From Flavobacteriales bacterium UBA1531 (GTDB lineage: Bacteria; Bacteroidota; Bacteroidia; Flavobacteriales_D; Sanyastnellaceae): a DNA stretch of 27,959 nucleotides. Shown here piece after piece: positions 14,950 to 24,045 of the stretch. The notes below the pieces were generated by a model. It did not search any database. It had not been told where the DNA came from and saw only the letters and a program-made list of their open reading frames with translations. The DNA is taken from positions 1-27,959 of the forward strand of contig DCPZ01000083.1 of assembly GCA_002323795.1 (NCBI GenBank), given 5' to 3'. The translations under genes were made by a program, and so were the position numbers. The number at the start of each line of letters is the position of its first letter. The first letter of the stretch is position 1.

Positions 14950-16423
14950 AGGGCTGCAACAGGCATTCGGTGAGCCAAGACGGCAGCATTTTCTTGGCAC
15001 GATCCGCTATTTCTCAAGGAACATCAATTTGTTGGTGAGGTCCTTTTTTCCAATTCTCGCAGGATTGGCTTTGTCAGACGAATTTCGACAGTATATAGAG
15101 GTCATTGCAGTTGTTGTTTTTGCATTGATTACAATCGCCGCGTTCGTAGAATTTTGGCGTTTTCGGTTTCATGTTAACAATCATTCGATCATCATTGAAA
15201 AGGGATTGCTTGAGCGCGAAGTCATCGCGATTCCATTTGACCGCATTCAAGCGCTTCATCTTGAACAAGCTCCATGGCAGCGTTTGGTGGGCTTGACTAA
15301 ACTGAAAATTGATACTGCAGGAACTAGCGGTGCCGAGGTCGATTTACAAGCATTGAATCTTTCTGAAGCCAATGTTCTTCGGGATGGGATTATGGCAGCG
15401 CGTTCGGTTTTGGCTTCGCCCGTGCCTGAACGCGGAGTTGATTCTCTTCCCTTGGTTCACCTTTCGCCCAAGGCATTGTTAAAAGTAGGCTTAACCCAAG
15501 ATCATCTGCGCAATGGCTTCATCGCACTTGGAGCTGTAATTGCCCTGTATGAACCTTTCAAGTCATTGATTGACACCTGGCTTTCCTTGGTGCCAAAAAT
15601 GTATTGGAGCATTCTGTCTTGGACTTGGTTTTTGTTCATTCCCCTCGGAGTGTTCCTTTTTTTAATACTATCATTCATTGTTTCCAGTGCAGGAGCAATA
15701 TTGAGGTATTTTAACCTGAAGGCGGTGCTGTATGATCGTGAAATTAGCCTCAAAGCAGGTTTGTTGCGGAGGTTTGAGTACCGAATTCCTCTTGCTAAAA
15801 TCCAAATATTGGAATGGAGAAGCACCTTAATGCGCCGTGCATTGAGCATTGAAACGCTTCGCGTTTTTCAGGCTTCCGCCCAAGAAAGTGATTCATCCAG
15901 CAAGGGATTGTCTATGTCAGTGCCGGGAATTTCAAAAGAAGCTTCATCCAATTTGGCCTCCGCTGTCTTTGAATCGATGCAGGAAAATAGTGAAGTGGAG
16001 CGAATCGAGCCGTCGATTTATCTGTACTATCGCTTTTTGATCCTTCGGATTCTGATTGGAAGCGCGGCGGTGATTGCGGCAAGTTCTGGAGGAGCTTTAT
16101 TGTTTCTGATTGGAGGCGTAATCGTATGGTCATTCCATTCAGCTCGAAAGAAATTTGAAAATTATTGGTTGTTGGTCACCCCAGATGTGTGCCAGATTTA
16201 TGACGGATGGCTTCGTAAGAAACGTTCCATGTTTAGTTTTTTCAAACTTCAGCGAGTTGCTCTGTATCAGAATACGCTGATGAGAAAGCGCGGAGTCGCT
16301 CACATCACTTTCGCAACAGCAGCAGGCAATAGAACCTTCAAATTCTTGAACGAAAATGATGCAAAGCGCCTGTATGATTGGTCCTTGATGAAGATCGAGC
16401 AAGGATCTCGGAACTGGATGTAG
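14936..16423 (+). CDS. multi-domain bacterial PH-domain membrane protein (YdbT-like)
   Basis: This 495-residue protein has three PH-domain modules separated by membrane pairs. Module 1 (about 65-150) has VNNHSIIIEKGLLEREVI, IPFDRIQALHLEQAPWQR and KLKIDTAGTSGAEVDLQAL. Module 2 (about 265-350) has REISLKAGLLRRFEYRIP and LAKIQILEWRSTLMRRAL. Module 3 (about 415-490) has VCQIYDGWLRKKRSMFSF, KLQRVALYQNTLMRKRG and THITF-like strands. Hydrophobic pairs lie near 30-65, 200-255 and 365-400. This triple-module layout matches YdbT. The ATG at 14936 lies inside the end of the YdbS-like gene (overlap 14936-14949), which implies coupled translation; an earlier in-frame ATG at 14882 lacks family support. It ends 16 bases from the convergent gene at 16440. 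Confidence 0.87.
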   Translation: MESIEGLQQAFGEPRRQHFLGTIRYFSRNINLLVRSFFPILAGLALSDEFRQYIEVIAVVVFALITIAAFVEFWRFRFHVNNHSIIIEKGLLEREVIAIPFDRIQALHLEQAPWQRLVGLTKLKIDTAGTSGAEVDLQALNLSEANVLRDGIMAARSVLASPVPERGVDSLPLVHLSPKALLKVGLTQDHLRNGFIALGAVIALYEPFKSLIDTWLSLVPKMYWSILSWTWFLFIPLGVFLFLILSFIVSSAGAILRYFNLKAVLYDREISLKAGLLRRFEYRIPLAKIQILEWRSTLMRRALSIETLRVFQASAQESDSSSKGLSMSVPGISKEASSNLASAVFESMQENSEVERIEPSIYLYYRFLILRILIGSAAVIAASSGGALLFLIGGVIVWSFHSARKKFENYWLLVTPDVCQIYDGWLRKKRSMFSFFKLQRVALYQNTLMRKRGVAHITFATAAGNRTFKFLNENDAKRLYDWSLMKIEQGSRNWM

Positions 16424-16439
16424 TCGAATCGATGTGGAC

Positions 16440-17624
16440 TCATGCTAACTCTTCTTCAACGATGCGGATCATTTCATGCGCAACTTTTCGGTGGTCTTGT
16501 GGCCAGTCTGCAGTCTTTTTTTCTTGGAGTTGTTCTCGGATGTTGACTTCTGTCCACTCTCCACATTTACTGAATAGACATGTAATTTCTTGCAACGCGA
16601 AAAAACTTCTTTCTATCCAATTGTTCACGTCCTGATTATTTGAGTTGAAGGATTTGCAAAGGGACTGACTCCATTTTTTCTGTCGATGGAGCACAACTTC
16701 TGTCGCAATCGGGTGAAAGTAAAGTAAATGCTGATTTGCGGGGGGGCTGAAGTCGGAGGCAGTGAGTTCCGTTTTTGTTCCTTCCTCCGCAATTTTGCCC
16801 AAAAAGTCGATTCTTCCCCTGAGGATCGGGTGAATATTGGAGAGCTGCGTACTGTTCTCGATTGCTAATCTTGTATGCTTTCGGGCCTCCTCTTCATCGT
16901 TGTTGCGCCAGGAACTTGATCCCAACAATGAGTATCCGAATGCGAGGTGTTCATGGTTGGAGCTGTATTGGAGCATCCACTTAATGTGATTTCCAAATCC
17001 ACCGTTTAATTCCATAATAGGAACAAACTGGCAGAGGACTATGCGCACGTATGGAGTGTCCTCAATGAATCGCCTGACAATCGATTCATCCTGAATTTTA
17101 TAGAGCACGGGTGCAACGTATTGGGCAAAAAGCATGAGTGCATTGATATGACCTTGGTGGTTTTTGGCCATGGGTTCGAGTGCGCGAAGAAGATTGATCA
17201 CTCGCTCTATTTCGTTCTTGAAGAGTGCCTCACGAATACAGGCACCTACCACCATTATGCTCTCGAGGTTTGGTGATTTAAGAATGAGTTTTTCGAACAG
17301 GTAATGATCTGTCTTGTTTTCTTCGTTGGCCTTGAGATAAATGCTGAGATCAGCTTGGGATCTCAGTTCTTCTATAAAGGCATTTATGGAAGGATACCCC
17401 ACATATAGGGCGAGAATATCCATCGTTTTAATTCGAAATTCACCATCCCATTGAACGATTCCGAAGAAGCGGCGTAAGGTGTGACTGCTGACTCTTTTTC
17501 TGGTGCTTTTTTCAATTATTTTAGATAAAGCCGAGCAATCTGCCTGATTTCGAATTGGTCTTTTGCATTTCGTTTCAATAACATCGCGTAACTGAAGAAG
17601 TTGATATGCTGTTAGTTGGATCAC
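16440..17624 (-). CDS. hypothetical protein with helix-turn-helix-like N-terminal domain and helical repeat body
   Basis: This 394-residue protein starts at GTG 17624. Residues about 1-85 (including LSKIIEKSTRKRVSSHTLRRFFG and a following YVGYPSINAFIEEL helix) resemble an N-terminal module common in Bacteroidota proteins, where a winged or helix-turn-helix-like unit is followed by a domain rich in alpha helices. The body (100-394) is mostly helical with TPR-like spacing and no catalytic motif. There is no signal peptide or membrane span, so it is probably cytosolic and may bind DNA or sense a ligand. It lies next to the degenerate T9SS domain and the giant surface-protein gene, but a regulatory link is only a guess from position. 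Confidence 0.6.
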   Translation of the reverse strand: MIQLTAYQLLQLRDVIETKCKRPIRNQADCSALSKIIEKSTRKRVSSHTLRRFFGIVQWDGEFRIKTMDILALYVGYPSINAFIEELRSQADLSIYLKANEENKTDHYLFEKLILKSPNLESIMVVGACIREALFKNEIERVINLLRALEPMAKNHQGHINALMLFAQYVAPVLYKIQDESIVRRFIEDTPYVRIVLCQFVPIMELNGGFGNHIKWMLQYSSNHEHLAFGYSLLGSSSWRNNDEEEARKHTRLAIENSTQLSNIHPILRGRIDFLGKIAEEGTKTELTASDFSPPANQHLLYFHPIATEVVLHRQKKWSQSLCKSFNSNNQDVNNWIERSFFALQEITCLFSKCGEWTEVNIREQLQEKKTADWPQDHRKVAHEMIRIVEEELA

Positions 17625-17709
17625 TAAAGAAAAATAGAAAAAAACCCACGAAGTCCGTTCGCCGAGAACATTTAATTTGCAGATGTATGTCCAAGCTTTA
17701 TAAGTGTAA

Positions 17710-18107
17710 TTAGATGTGGTCTTTTTTCATTTTTTGTCCTGTTGATGCTGCGGCTGTTTTAATTGCGATAAACGGCGATTTGTCTGTGCAATATTTTTGC
17801 TGGTCAGGTGCTTCTTTGCATGGACATTTGGGGATGTCGAGCCCATAAAAATACGTTCCTTCAGGCAACTCATTTTCAGTGTCGTCTGGCCCTTGAAGTA
17901 TGTTTTATTTGGATTCAGCGCATACATCAGCTTCCCCCAACGGTTAGAAATGTTCTCTTTGTTGTTCTGGGTAGCAGCTACTGCACTCGGAATGATGAAT
18001 TTCTGGATCATATCGTCGCCGTCAGGAGAAATAAAATTGGGGATAAAGAAATTCGTAACGTTTGCATGCGGTATTGCGTATAGGCATTTAATGTCTTTTT
18101 CAGAGAG
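17710..18107 (-). pseudogene. decayed gliding-motility/T9SS type B C-terminal domain (frameshifted remnant)
   Basis: Read on the minus strand, two frames together spell a worn type B sorting domain. The first frame runs from 18107 to about 17890 and carries FFIPNFISPDGDDMIQKF, in place of the usual IPNxFSPNGDGxNDxF, followed by ISNRWGKLMY, the family NRWG motif. The second frame carries NELPEGTYFYGLDI (from 17874) and runs to a TAA at 17710-17712. A frame change is needed near 17875-17890, an in-frame stop lies just upstream at 18108-18110, and the usually invariant GDG(V/I)ND has become GDDMIQ. No body domains remain. It fills most of the 466-base gap (17625-18090), where I see no other gene. 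It is probably the 3' end of a lost surface-protein gene. Confidence 0.65.
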
Positions 18108-21100
18108 TTACAATTCACGAGTGGCCCGATCAGTGAGAAAACTGTGCTGGCTTTCAATGCTGAGCTGTTTGCAATTCATCAACCAATCGATTGCACAAGA
18201 TTGCGATTCGCCCTGCGACGGAATTGATGCTGTGGATGCTTTCGAAGTCTGGATCGACTCAGAAGGAGTTTGTGCTCCGTTTGTTGCGACATTGATGAAT
18301 GACGTGCCTTCTCCATTTTGTGGCGATTTCTCTTTCGAATGGAACATACAAGGCGGGCAATATGAGTGGAGTGACGGAAGCACAGCTTTTGACGCCTCGC
18401 CGTCCATTGTTTTTTTGGAGTCGGTTTTTTATCAAATCGAGCTTTCTGTTTCTGCTTCGGACTCTCCAACTTGTGCAATTGTGTCTTCTCCATTATACGT
18501 TGGCGCAGCAGAATCACCGGAAGTGAGTATCACTGAGGGTGGACAAATATGTGCCTTCGATACGTGGGAGACACTTGTATATGTGAACCCTGGAAATACA
18601 GCCATCTCCAGTTTTGCTTGGATTGTAAATGGCGATAGCATTGTTTCCAATTCCCCTGCACCTTTGACCATGCCTTTTGAGCAGGCCGGTGCTTTTGAGG
18701 TTGTAGCTTATGTTGAAAATACGTGTGGTACAGCAAGCGATACTAGCTTTGTTGAAGTTCGTGCATTGCCTGAAGTCTCAGTGGATTATGATTATGACTG
18801 GATTTGCCAAGGCGCCTCAGTAGAATTGAGCGCTTCAGGTGCCGATGATTACATCTGGAGTTCGTCTGCTTCTCTACTCAGTGGAGGGGGGGATGGCGAT
18901 TCAGTGGCAGTATACCAAATGAACAGCACGATTGTTGGCGGCCTCGAAGGATCAACCAATTATGGAAGTCTCTCGTGCACTGCCTCCACAGGTTTTCAGA
19001 TGAACTCATTCTTTGTGCCTGGGGTAAGCATTTCTGGGGAGGAATTGATTTGTGATGGGAACTTGGTTGAATTTGAACCTTCGGTCCAAAGCTTTGGATG
19101 GTCAACCAGCCAAACTTGGCTATTTGTCGACAGCATAATCGCAGGCGGCGACTTGGATTTATCTGATTTGGATTTGGCTCCGGGAGATTATTCGGTAAGC
19201 GCCCAGGTTGCATTTGACCCTTTTCCTGTTTGGTTGCAGCCAGAAGGGTGCGCTGGAAGCGCTCAGTTCGACTTTTCCATTGCCAATTTGCCTGAAGTTG
19301 TTGCGCCGCAGGACTTGATGTTTTGCAACCAGGATTTCAACGAAACCTTGCCAGAAGGATCACCCGATGGAGGCCATTGGGAAGGACCAAGCGTTTTGGA
19401 AGGCTTTTTCAATCCAGGGTGGGTTGAATTGGGCTCTGTTCCGTTGGAGTACCATTTCGCAGATTCCAATGGATGTTCCTCAATGGATACGTCATACGTT
19501 TTGATCAATGAGCCAGTCTTAGCAAGTGCCGGTCTAGATAGCTCGATTTGTGAGAGCAACGATTGGGTGAACTTAGCGGGATTTGATGAGGTTGAATCGG
19601 GCATTTGGAGTGGTCCGGCTCTCATGGATCCTTATGCTGGACTCGTGGACGTTGGTGAGTTAGAAGCAGGTGAGAGCGAGTTTGTCTATCAAGTCGGAGA
19701 AGGCTCATGTGCCACTCTAGACACTGTCATTTGGAATGTCATGGAGCACCCGGTGGCCTTGCTCTCAACTCAGGGCAGTTTAGCATGCGATGCAGATACC
19801 GTTTGGTTCGAATTATATGCAGGTGGTGGAACATTGGCAGAGGGCAGTGACTACAGCGTTACGTGGTCAGATGGCGTTCAGTTTACGGTTGCAAATGATC
19901 CGTTTTGGATTGCGGACGTTGAAGAAGGATTTTCGTTCGTATTCGTTGAAGTTTTTGACGATGAAGGATGCTCCGATGCAGGCTCGGCATTCATCGAACC
20001 AATCGAACTTCCTGAAATTGTTTTGCCAGAGGTTTGGCAATTGTGCAACCAGTCGTTGGAGGTGAATCTACCGCTAGTGGAGCCAGCATTGGGTGTTTGG
20101 TCTGGGGAAGGGGTGATTGATTCAATCGGTGTTTTCAATCCGGCCGTGATGGGAGAGGGAATTCACCAGTTGATTTATACTGCTACTGGTCCTGTAGGCT
20201 GCACGGATTCAGCCGCTATGCCGGTTGAAATATCTGCATTGGATACTATTTCAGCAGGCTTAGATCAAGTGATTTGTCAGGGCATACCAGAATTATCTAT
20301 GATTGATTACCTGCCCGCAACAGGAGGCTGGTGGTCTGGAGAGGGAGTCTTGGACTCTACTTCGCACATTATCCTGACGGAGGGACTCTCGGTTGGGTTC
20401 CACGAATACATTTTTCGAACCGGTTCTTCATCGTGCACTCAGCAGGATACAGTGGTCATCGAAGTGCGGTCCCTTCCGAATGCGACAATAGAGTATGAAT
20501 CTTACAGTTTTTGCCCTGACGATTCCATTGCCCTTTCGGCTTTACCTTTTGGGGGAACTGTTGACGGTTCCATGGACTATGACCTCGAGTGGTCGGGAGT
20601 GGGAGTTCAGACTGCAGATGGCGAGTTTTTCATGTTGGCCCCACCCGCCGGTCCTGATACTTCATTGGTCCAGTTGACGATTGCCGATACAATGGGGTGT
20701 ACGAATGTTATCGATGCGAATTTTTTGATCAGGCCGCGTCCCGAAGTCTGGGTTCAAGAGCAGATTGCGGCTTGTGATCAGAGCATTGCAATTTCTTTTC
20801 CTGCGGCGAATCCAACTGGAGGTTCATGGGAATTGCCCGATGCAATTGGAGTGACAGGGAACGAAGTTGAAGACTTTTTACCCAGTGCATTCGGAATTGG
20901 TTCTTGGCCTATGGTTTACACCTTTGAGGATGAATTTGGTTGCAGTGCCTCGGATACAACAACGATCGAAGTAGTCGCTCCAGTTGTTTTGGACTTGACT
21001 TCTCAGTTAGAAGCATGCGTGGATGCTTCTGTGATTCAATTGCCTGAGATAAATGGAGCAATTGGAGCTTGGGTAGGACCTGGCCTCTTGGATGAGATCG

Positions 21101-23997
21101 AAGGCAGTGTTGATCTCACAGCTCTGGATGTCGGCCAATTTCAGTATTTCTATTCAATTGGGGAAGCATCTTGTCTCGTCACGGATTCGTTGAATTTGGT
21201 CATCCACGACCTGCCGGTGATTGCACTTGAAATGGAAAGTGCACTTTGTGCCGGTGATTTGACTTTTGAATTGCCAATGGCCTCACCCGCCAACGGAATT
21301 TGGAGTGGGCCAGGAGTTCTGGATTCAATTGGAGGGACGTTTGATGTCAATCTTGCAGCGAATGATTACCTCATTGAGTATTCAGTGCAAGATGATTCTA
21401 CAAGTTGCTGGAATTCAGCACATCACATCGTGAACATGAATAGCGTTCCAGTCGCTGATTTTCCGATCATTTCTCAGCAATGCGTGGGTGAGGCTTTGAC
21501 TGTTTTTTCATCATCCACCGCTGTAGAATCATACACTTGGCTGTTTGCGGATACGCTTGTGAGCATTTCGGCTGACGCAACTGTGGTTTTTGGGGAGGAG
21601 GGGAGTGTGAATCTCTCTTTGACCGTTGTGAACGAGTGGGGATGCATCGATTCTGTGGGGCAAGAAGTTCAATGGATCGCTCCCCCTGTGGCTGAATTTA
21701 GTTTGACTGAAGATTCAGGTTGTGCGCCGCTGAGCATTGGTATGGAAAGTGCAGCAACAGGACAAATCGATTTGATCCAGTGGAGTCTTGATGGTGCAGA
21801 ACTCATGCTTCAATCTGGGGACTCCATCTTATTCGAGGTTCCTTCATCAGCGAGTGGTCATGTGCTGGAAATGCTAGTTTCCAACTCATGTGGAGTTGAT
21901 TCGATGCAAGACACACTTGTAGTTCTTGATGTTCCATCGATTGAGATCTTGGAGACCATTGAAGGCGGTTGCTCACCTTTCTTGGCGGAATTCGCTTTTG
22001 AATCCGAAGGAACATTCGATGTCTTGACTTGGAACTTTGACAATGGCGAAGAAACGAATGGTTTCGAACCTGTTTGGCCAATATTTGAGGCGGAATCAGA
22101 GCCTGTTGAATATTTCGCATTCTTAATGGCTTCAAATGCCTGTGGCTCTGCAGTGGATTCGACTTCTGTTGCAGTCGTTCCCTCTTTAGCTCAAGCTCAA
22201 TTTGATTTGGATGTCACTTCAGGTTGTCTGCCCTTGAGCATTACTGCGACAGATTTTAGTTCTGGAGGAGATGCGGTTGATTTTGCATTTGGCGATGGCA
22301 CAATGGCCTCTGATTCTGTCGCGTACCATACGTACACCAATCCGGGAACTTATGTGATCACTCAAACCGTTTCCGGGGCTTGCTCTGTTGATTCGCTTGA
22401 AGTCAACGTAACAGTGCATCCGGCCATTCAATTGGAATTTGCTGCAGCAAGTGAGAATGTGTGCTTGGGAGATTCCGTGTGGTTCGATGTTGTGCCATCA
22501 GCAGCTGCGAGCCCGATTCAAATTGAATGGTCTTCCCCCTTGGGTGTTGAACTTTTCGCTGCTCCGGCACAAATTGGAATGACCACTGGTGGACTGCAAA
22601 CCTTATCGGCGACTGCAACGGATTCGTTACACGGCTGCTCGGCTCAAACCAGTTTTGAAATTTTCGTTCACAATCCGCTGGTCATAGCGGTTGATTCAAA
22701 CGTTCAGAGCAGTTGTTCTCCATTGGAGGTGACATTGGAAAATCAAACAGAGGGTGCGGGTCAATGGTTGTGGTCAATTGACGATGAGATTCCCTTCTCA
22801 AGCGCCTTTTCTCCTGAGTTGTATCTGACGAATGAAGGAGATGTACCGCTGGAACATTGGGTTCAGGTTGCAGTGGTGAATGAATGGGGCTGTTCTTCGC
22901 AAGACTCTGTCCATGTGGAGGTCCTTCCTTCAGCAGCAAGTACTTTTGAATTGCTGGATTCGATTGCATGTGGAGTGCCATCAATCATGACGCCACAAGT
23001 CGAGGCTTCGGAATCGTCGCAATTGGCATGGTTCATTGACAGTGTTTTGGTCTCGGCTGAAAGCAGTGTCGAACTTGAATTTTTGTCACCGGGCAATCAC
23101 GTCATCACATTAATGAGCGAGAACGAATTCGGATGTCACGGCTTTGCCCAAGATTCTGTGGAGATTCTGGTCTTGCCTCAAGTTTCACTCGCGGCAAGTC
23201 CTCTCATGGGGTGCGCACCTCACTTACTGGAGGTGGAGCATGCATCTATCGATGCTGTTGAATGGCTTCTGGAGATTCATTTGGATTCAACGCTTGTTTT
23301 TGAAAGTGATTCGGAAACGGTAGAGGTGATGCTTGAAATGCCAGGAGCTTATGAGGTGAGCTATACGGCTGTCTCTGATCGTGGATGTGTTGCGTCCATT
23401 GCATTGGAAGATTCAGTGGTTGTTTTGCCTCGACCGATCGTTGGATTCTACGCCAATCCGTATGCCGGCACATTTGATGCTCCTGACCCGCTCAATAGCT
23501 CATGGGCATTTGAAAATGTTTCAGATGTCGGTCAAGCCATTTGGGACTTTGGAGATGGAAACCTCTCTTCAGAGTGGCATGGTACACATGCCTATGATGC
23601 TTCCGGCACCTACGAAGTCTTGCTCACAGTGATCAATGATTTTGGTTGTGCTTCCGAATTCATGATGATGGTGGAAGTGCTCGAGAGCCTCGAGGTGTAT
23701 GTGCCAAATGCCTTCACTCCTCCGGAGCAGGGCTATGCGGATGGCATCAACGATGGATGGAAACCTGTTTTATCAGATCCTGCCCTGGTTGATCGATATG
23801 AGCTTGTTGTCTACAATCGTTACGGTCAGAAGGTGTGGGAGACTCAAGATCATTCAGCACATTGGATAGGAGAAGCAAAGGTGGGCGGATTACATTTTGC
23901 GCCGGGTGGGATTTACACATGGGTTCTTCAAATTGATTCTCAGGCATTTTCGGAGTCATCGCGCCAGTGGAAAGGGCAGGTGAATTTGCTCCGATGA
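18091..23997 (+). CDS. giant secreted repeat protein with PKD-like domains and gliding-motility/T9SS type B C-terminal domain
   Basis: This 1968-residue protein starts at ATG 18091 with a signal peptide (about 1-35, LCWLSMLSCLQFINQSIAQ). Residues 35-395 are Ig/PKD-like. Residues about 400-1115 hold modules with GxWSGxGVxD, ending in GC(S/T)xxDT-type strands, arranged in a higher-order repeat of about 240 residues (at 400, 640 and 883). Residues about 1117-1865 hold about eight PKD-like repeats, many opening with GCxPL (GCAPLSI, GCSPFLA, GCLPLSI, SCSPLEV); clear PKD cores are FGDGTMASDSVAYHTYTNPG and WDFGDGNLSS. Residues about 1865-1968 are the type B domain (YVPNAFTPP, ADGINDGWKPV, VVYNRYGQKVWET, GGIYTWVLQI). 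It should be secreted by T9SS to the cell surface, as an adhesin or gliding-related factor like SprB. The frame is open upstream to 17797, but that stretch is antisense to the remnant and has no secretion features. Confidence 0.9.
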   Translation: MSFSESYNSRVARSVRKLCWLSMLSCLQFINQSIAQDCDSPCDGIDAVDAFEVWIDSEGVCAPFVATLMNDVPSPFCGDFSFEWNIQGGQYEWSDGSTAFDASPSIVFLESVFYQIELSVSASDSPTCAIVSSPLYVGAAESPEVSITEGGQICAFDTWETLVYVNPGNTAISSFAWIVNGDSIVSNSPAPLTMPFEQAGAFEVVAYVENTCGTASDTSFVEVRALPEVSVDYDYDWICQGASVELSASGADDYIWSSSASLLSGGGDGDSVAVYQMNSTIVGGLEGSTNYGSLSCTASTGFQMNSFFVPGVSISGEELICDGNLVEFEPSVQSFGWSTSQTWLFVDSIIAGGDLDLSDLDLAPGDYSVSAQVAFDPFPVWLQPEGCAGSAQFDFSIANLPEVVAPQDLMFCNQDFNETLPEGSPDGGHWEGPSVLEGFFNPGWVELGSVPLEYHFADSNGCSSMDTSYVLINEPVLASAGLDSSICESNDWVNLAGFDEVESGIWSGPALMDPYAGLVDVGELEAGESEFVYQVGEGSCATLDTVIWNVMEHPVALLSTQGSLACDADTVWFELYAGGGTLAEGSDYSVTWSDGVQFTVANDPFWIADVEEGFSFVFVEVFDDEGCSDAGSAFIEPIELPEIVLPEVWQLCNQSLEVNLPLVEPALGVWSGEGVIDSIGVFNPAVMGEGIHQLIYTATGPVGCTDSAAMPVEISALDTISAGLDQVICQGIPELSMIDYLPATGGWWSGEGVLDSTSHIILTEGLSVGFHEYIFRTGSSSCTQQDTVVIEVRSLPNATIEYESYSFCPDDSIALSALPFGGTVDGSMDYDLEWSGVGVQTADGEFFMLAPPAGPDTSLVQLTIADTMGCTNVIDANFLIRPRPEVWVQEQIAACDQSIAISFPAANPTGGSWELPDAIGVTGNEVEDFLPSAFGIGSWPMVYTFEDEFGCSASDTTTIEVVAPVVLDLTSQLEACVDASVIQLPEINGAIGAWVGPGLLDEIEGSVDLTALDVGQFQYFYSIGEASCLVTDSLNLVIHDLPVIALEMESALCAGDLTFELPMASPANGIWSGPGVLDSIGGTFDVNLAANDYLIEYSVQDDSTSCWNSAHHIVNMNSVPVADFPIISQQCVGEALTVFSSSTAVESYTWLFADTLVSISADATVVFGEEGSVNLSLTVVNEWGCIDSVGQEVQWIAPPVAEFSLTEDSGCAPLSIGMESAATGQIDLIQWSLDGAELMLQSGDSILFEVPSSASGHVLEMLVSNSCGVDSMQDTLVVLDVPSIEILETIEGGCSPFLAEFAFESEGTFDVLTWNFDNGEETNGFEPVWPIFEAESEPVEYFAFLMASNACGSAVDSTSVAVVPSLAQAQFDLDVTSGCLPLSITATDFSSGGDAVDFAFGDGTMASDSVAYHTYTNPGTYVITQTVSGACSVDSLEVNVTVHPAIQLEFAAASENVCLGDSVWFDVVPSAAASPIQIEWSSPLGVELFAAPAQIGMTTGGLQTLSATATDSLHGCSAQTSFEIFVHNPLVIAVDSNVQSSCSPLEVTLENQTEGAGQWLWSIDDEIPFSSAFSPELYLTNEGDVPLEHWVQVAVVNEWGCSSQDSVHVEVLPSAASTFELLDSIACGVPSIMTPQVEASESSQLAWFIDSVLVSAESSVELEFLSPGNHVITLMSENEFGCHGFAQDSVEILVLPQVSLAASPLMGCAPHLLEVEHASIDAVEWLLEIHLDSTLVFESDSETVEVMLEMPGAYEVSYTAVSDRGCVASIALEDSVVVLPRPIVGFYANPYAGTFDAPDPLNSSWAFENVSDVGQAIWDFGDGNLSSEWHGTHAYDASGTYEVLLTVINDFGCASEFMMMVEVLESLEVYVPNAFTPPEQGYADGINDGWKPVLSDPALVDRYELVVYNRYGQKVWETQDHSAHWIGEAKVGGLHFAPGGIYTWVLQIDSQAFSESSRQWKGQVNLLR
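19288..21220 (+). repeat. three-module super-repeat in the giant protein (period about 720-729 bases)
   Basis: Equivalent module-A starts lie at 19288 (LPEVVAPQDLMFCNQ), 20008 (LPEIVLPEVWQLCNQ) and 20737 (RPEVWVQEQIAACDQ), 720 and 729 bases apart. Each unit contains an A module, a B module (such as SAGLDQVICQ) and a C module before the next A; the third copy breaks off after B and is followed by an A-like module. The similarity is clear at protein level only. Confidence 0.6.
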
Positions 23998-24045
23998 GGG
24001 GCTGAATGAATTAGCTTTGATGTTCAATTGCGTTTCGAATAAATC

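Noticed and set aside
21803..22135. Minus-strand frames (several of 60-120 residues) across the giant repeat gene
   Set aside because: The biased codon content of the repeat gene keeps opposite frames open; no similarity to proteins is evident.
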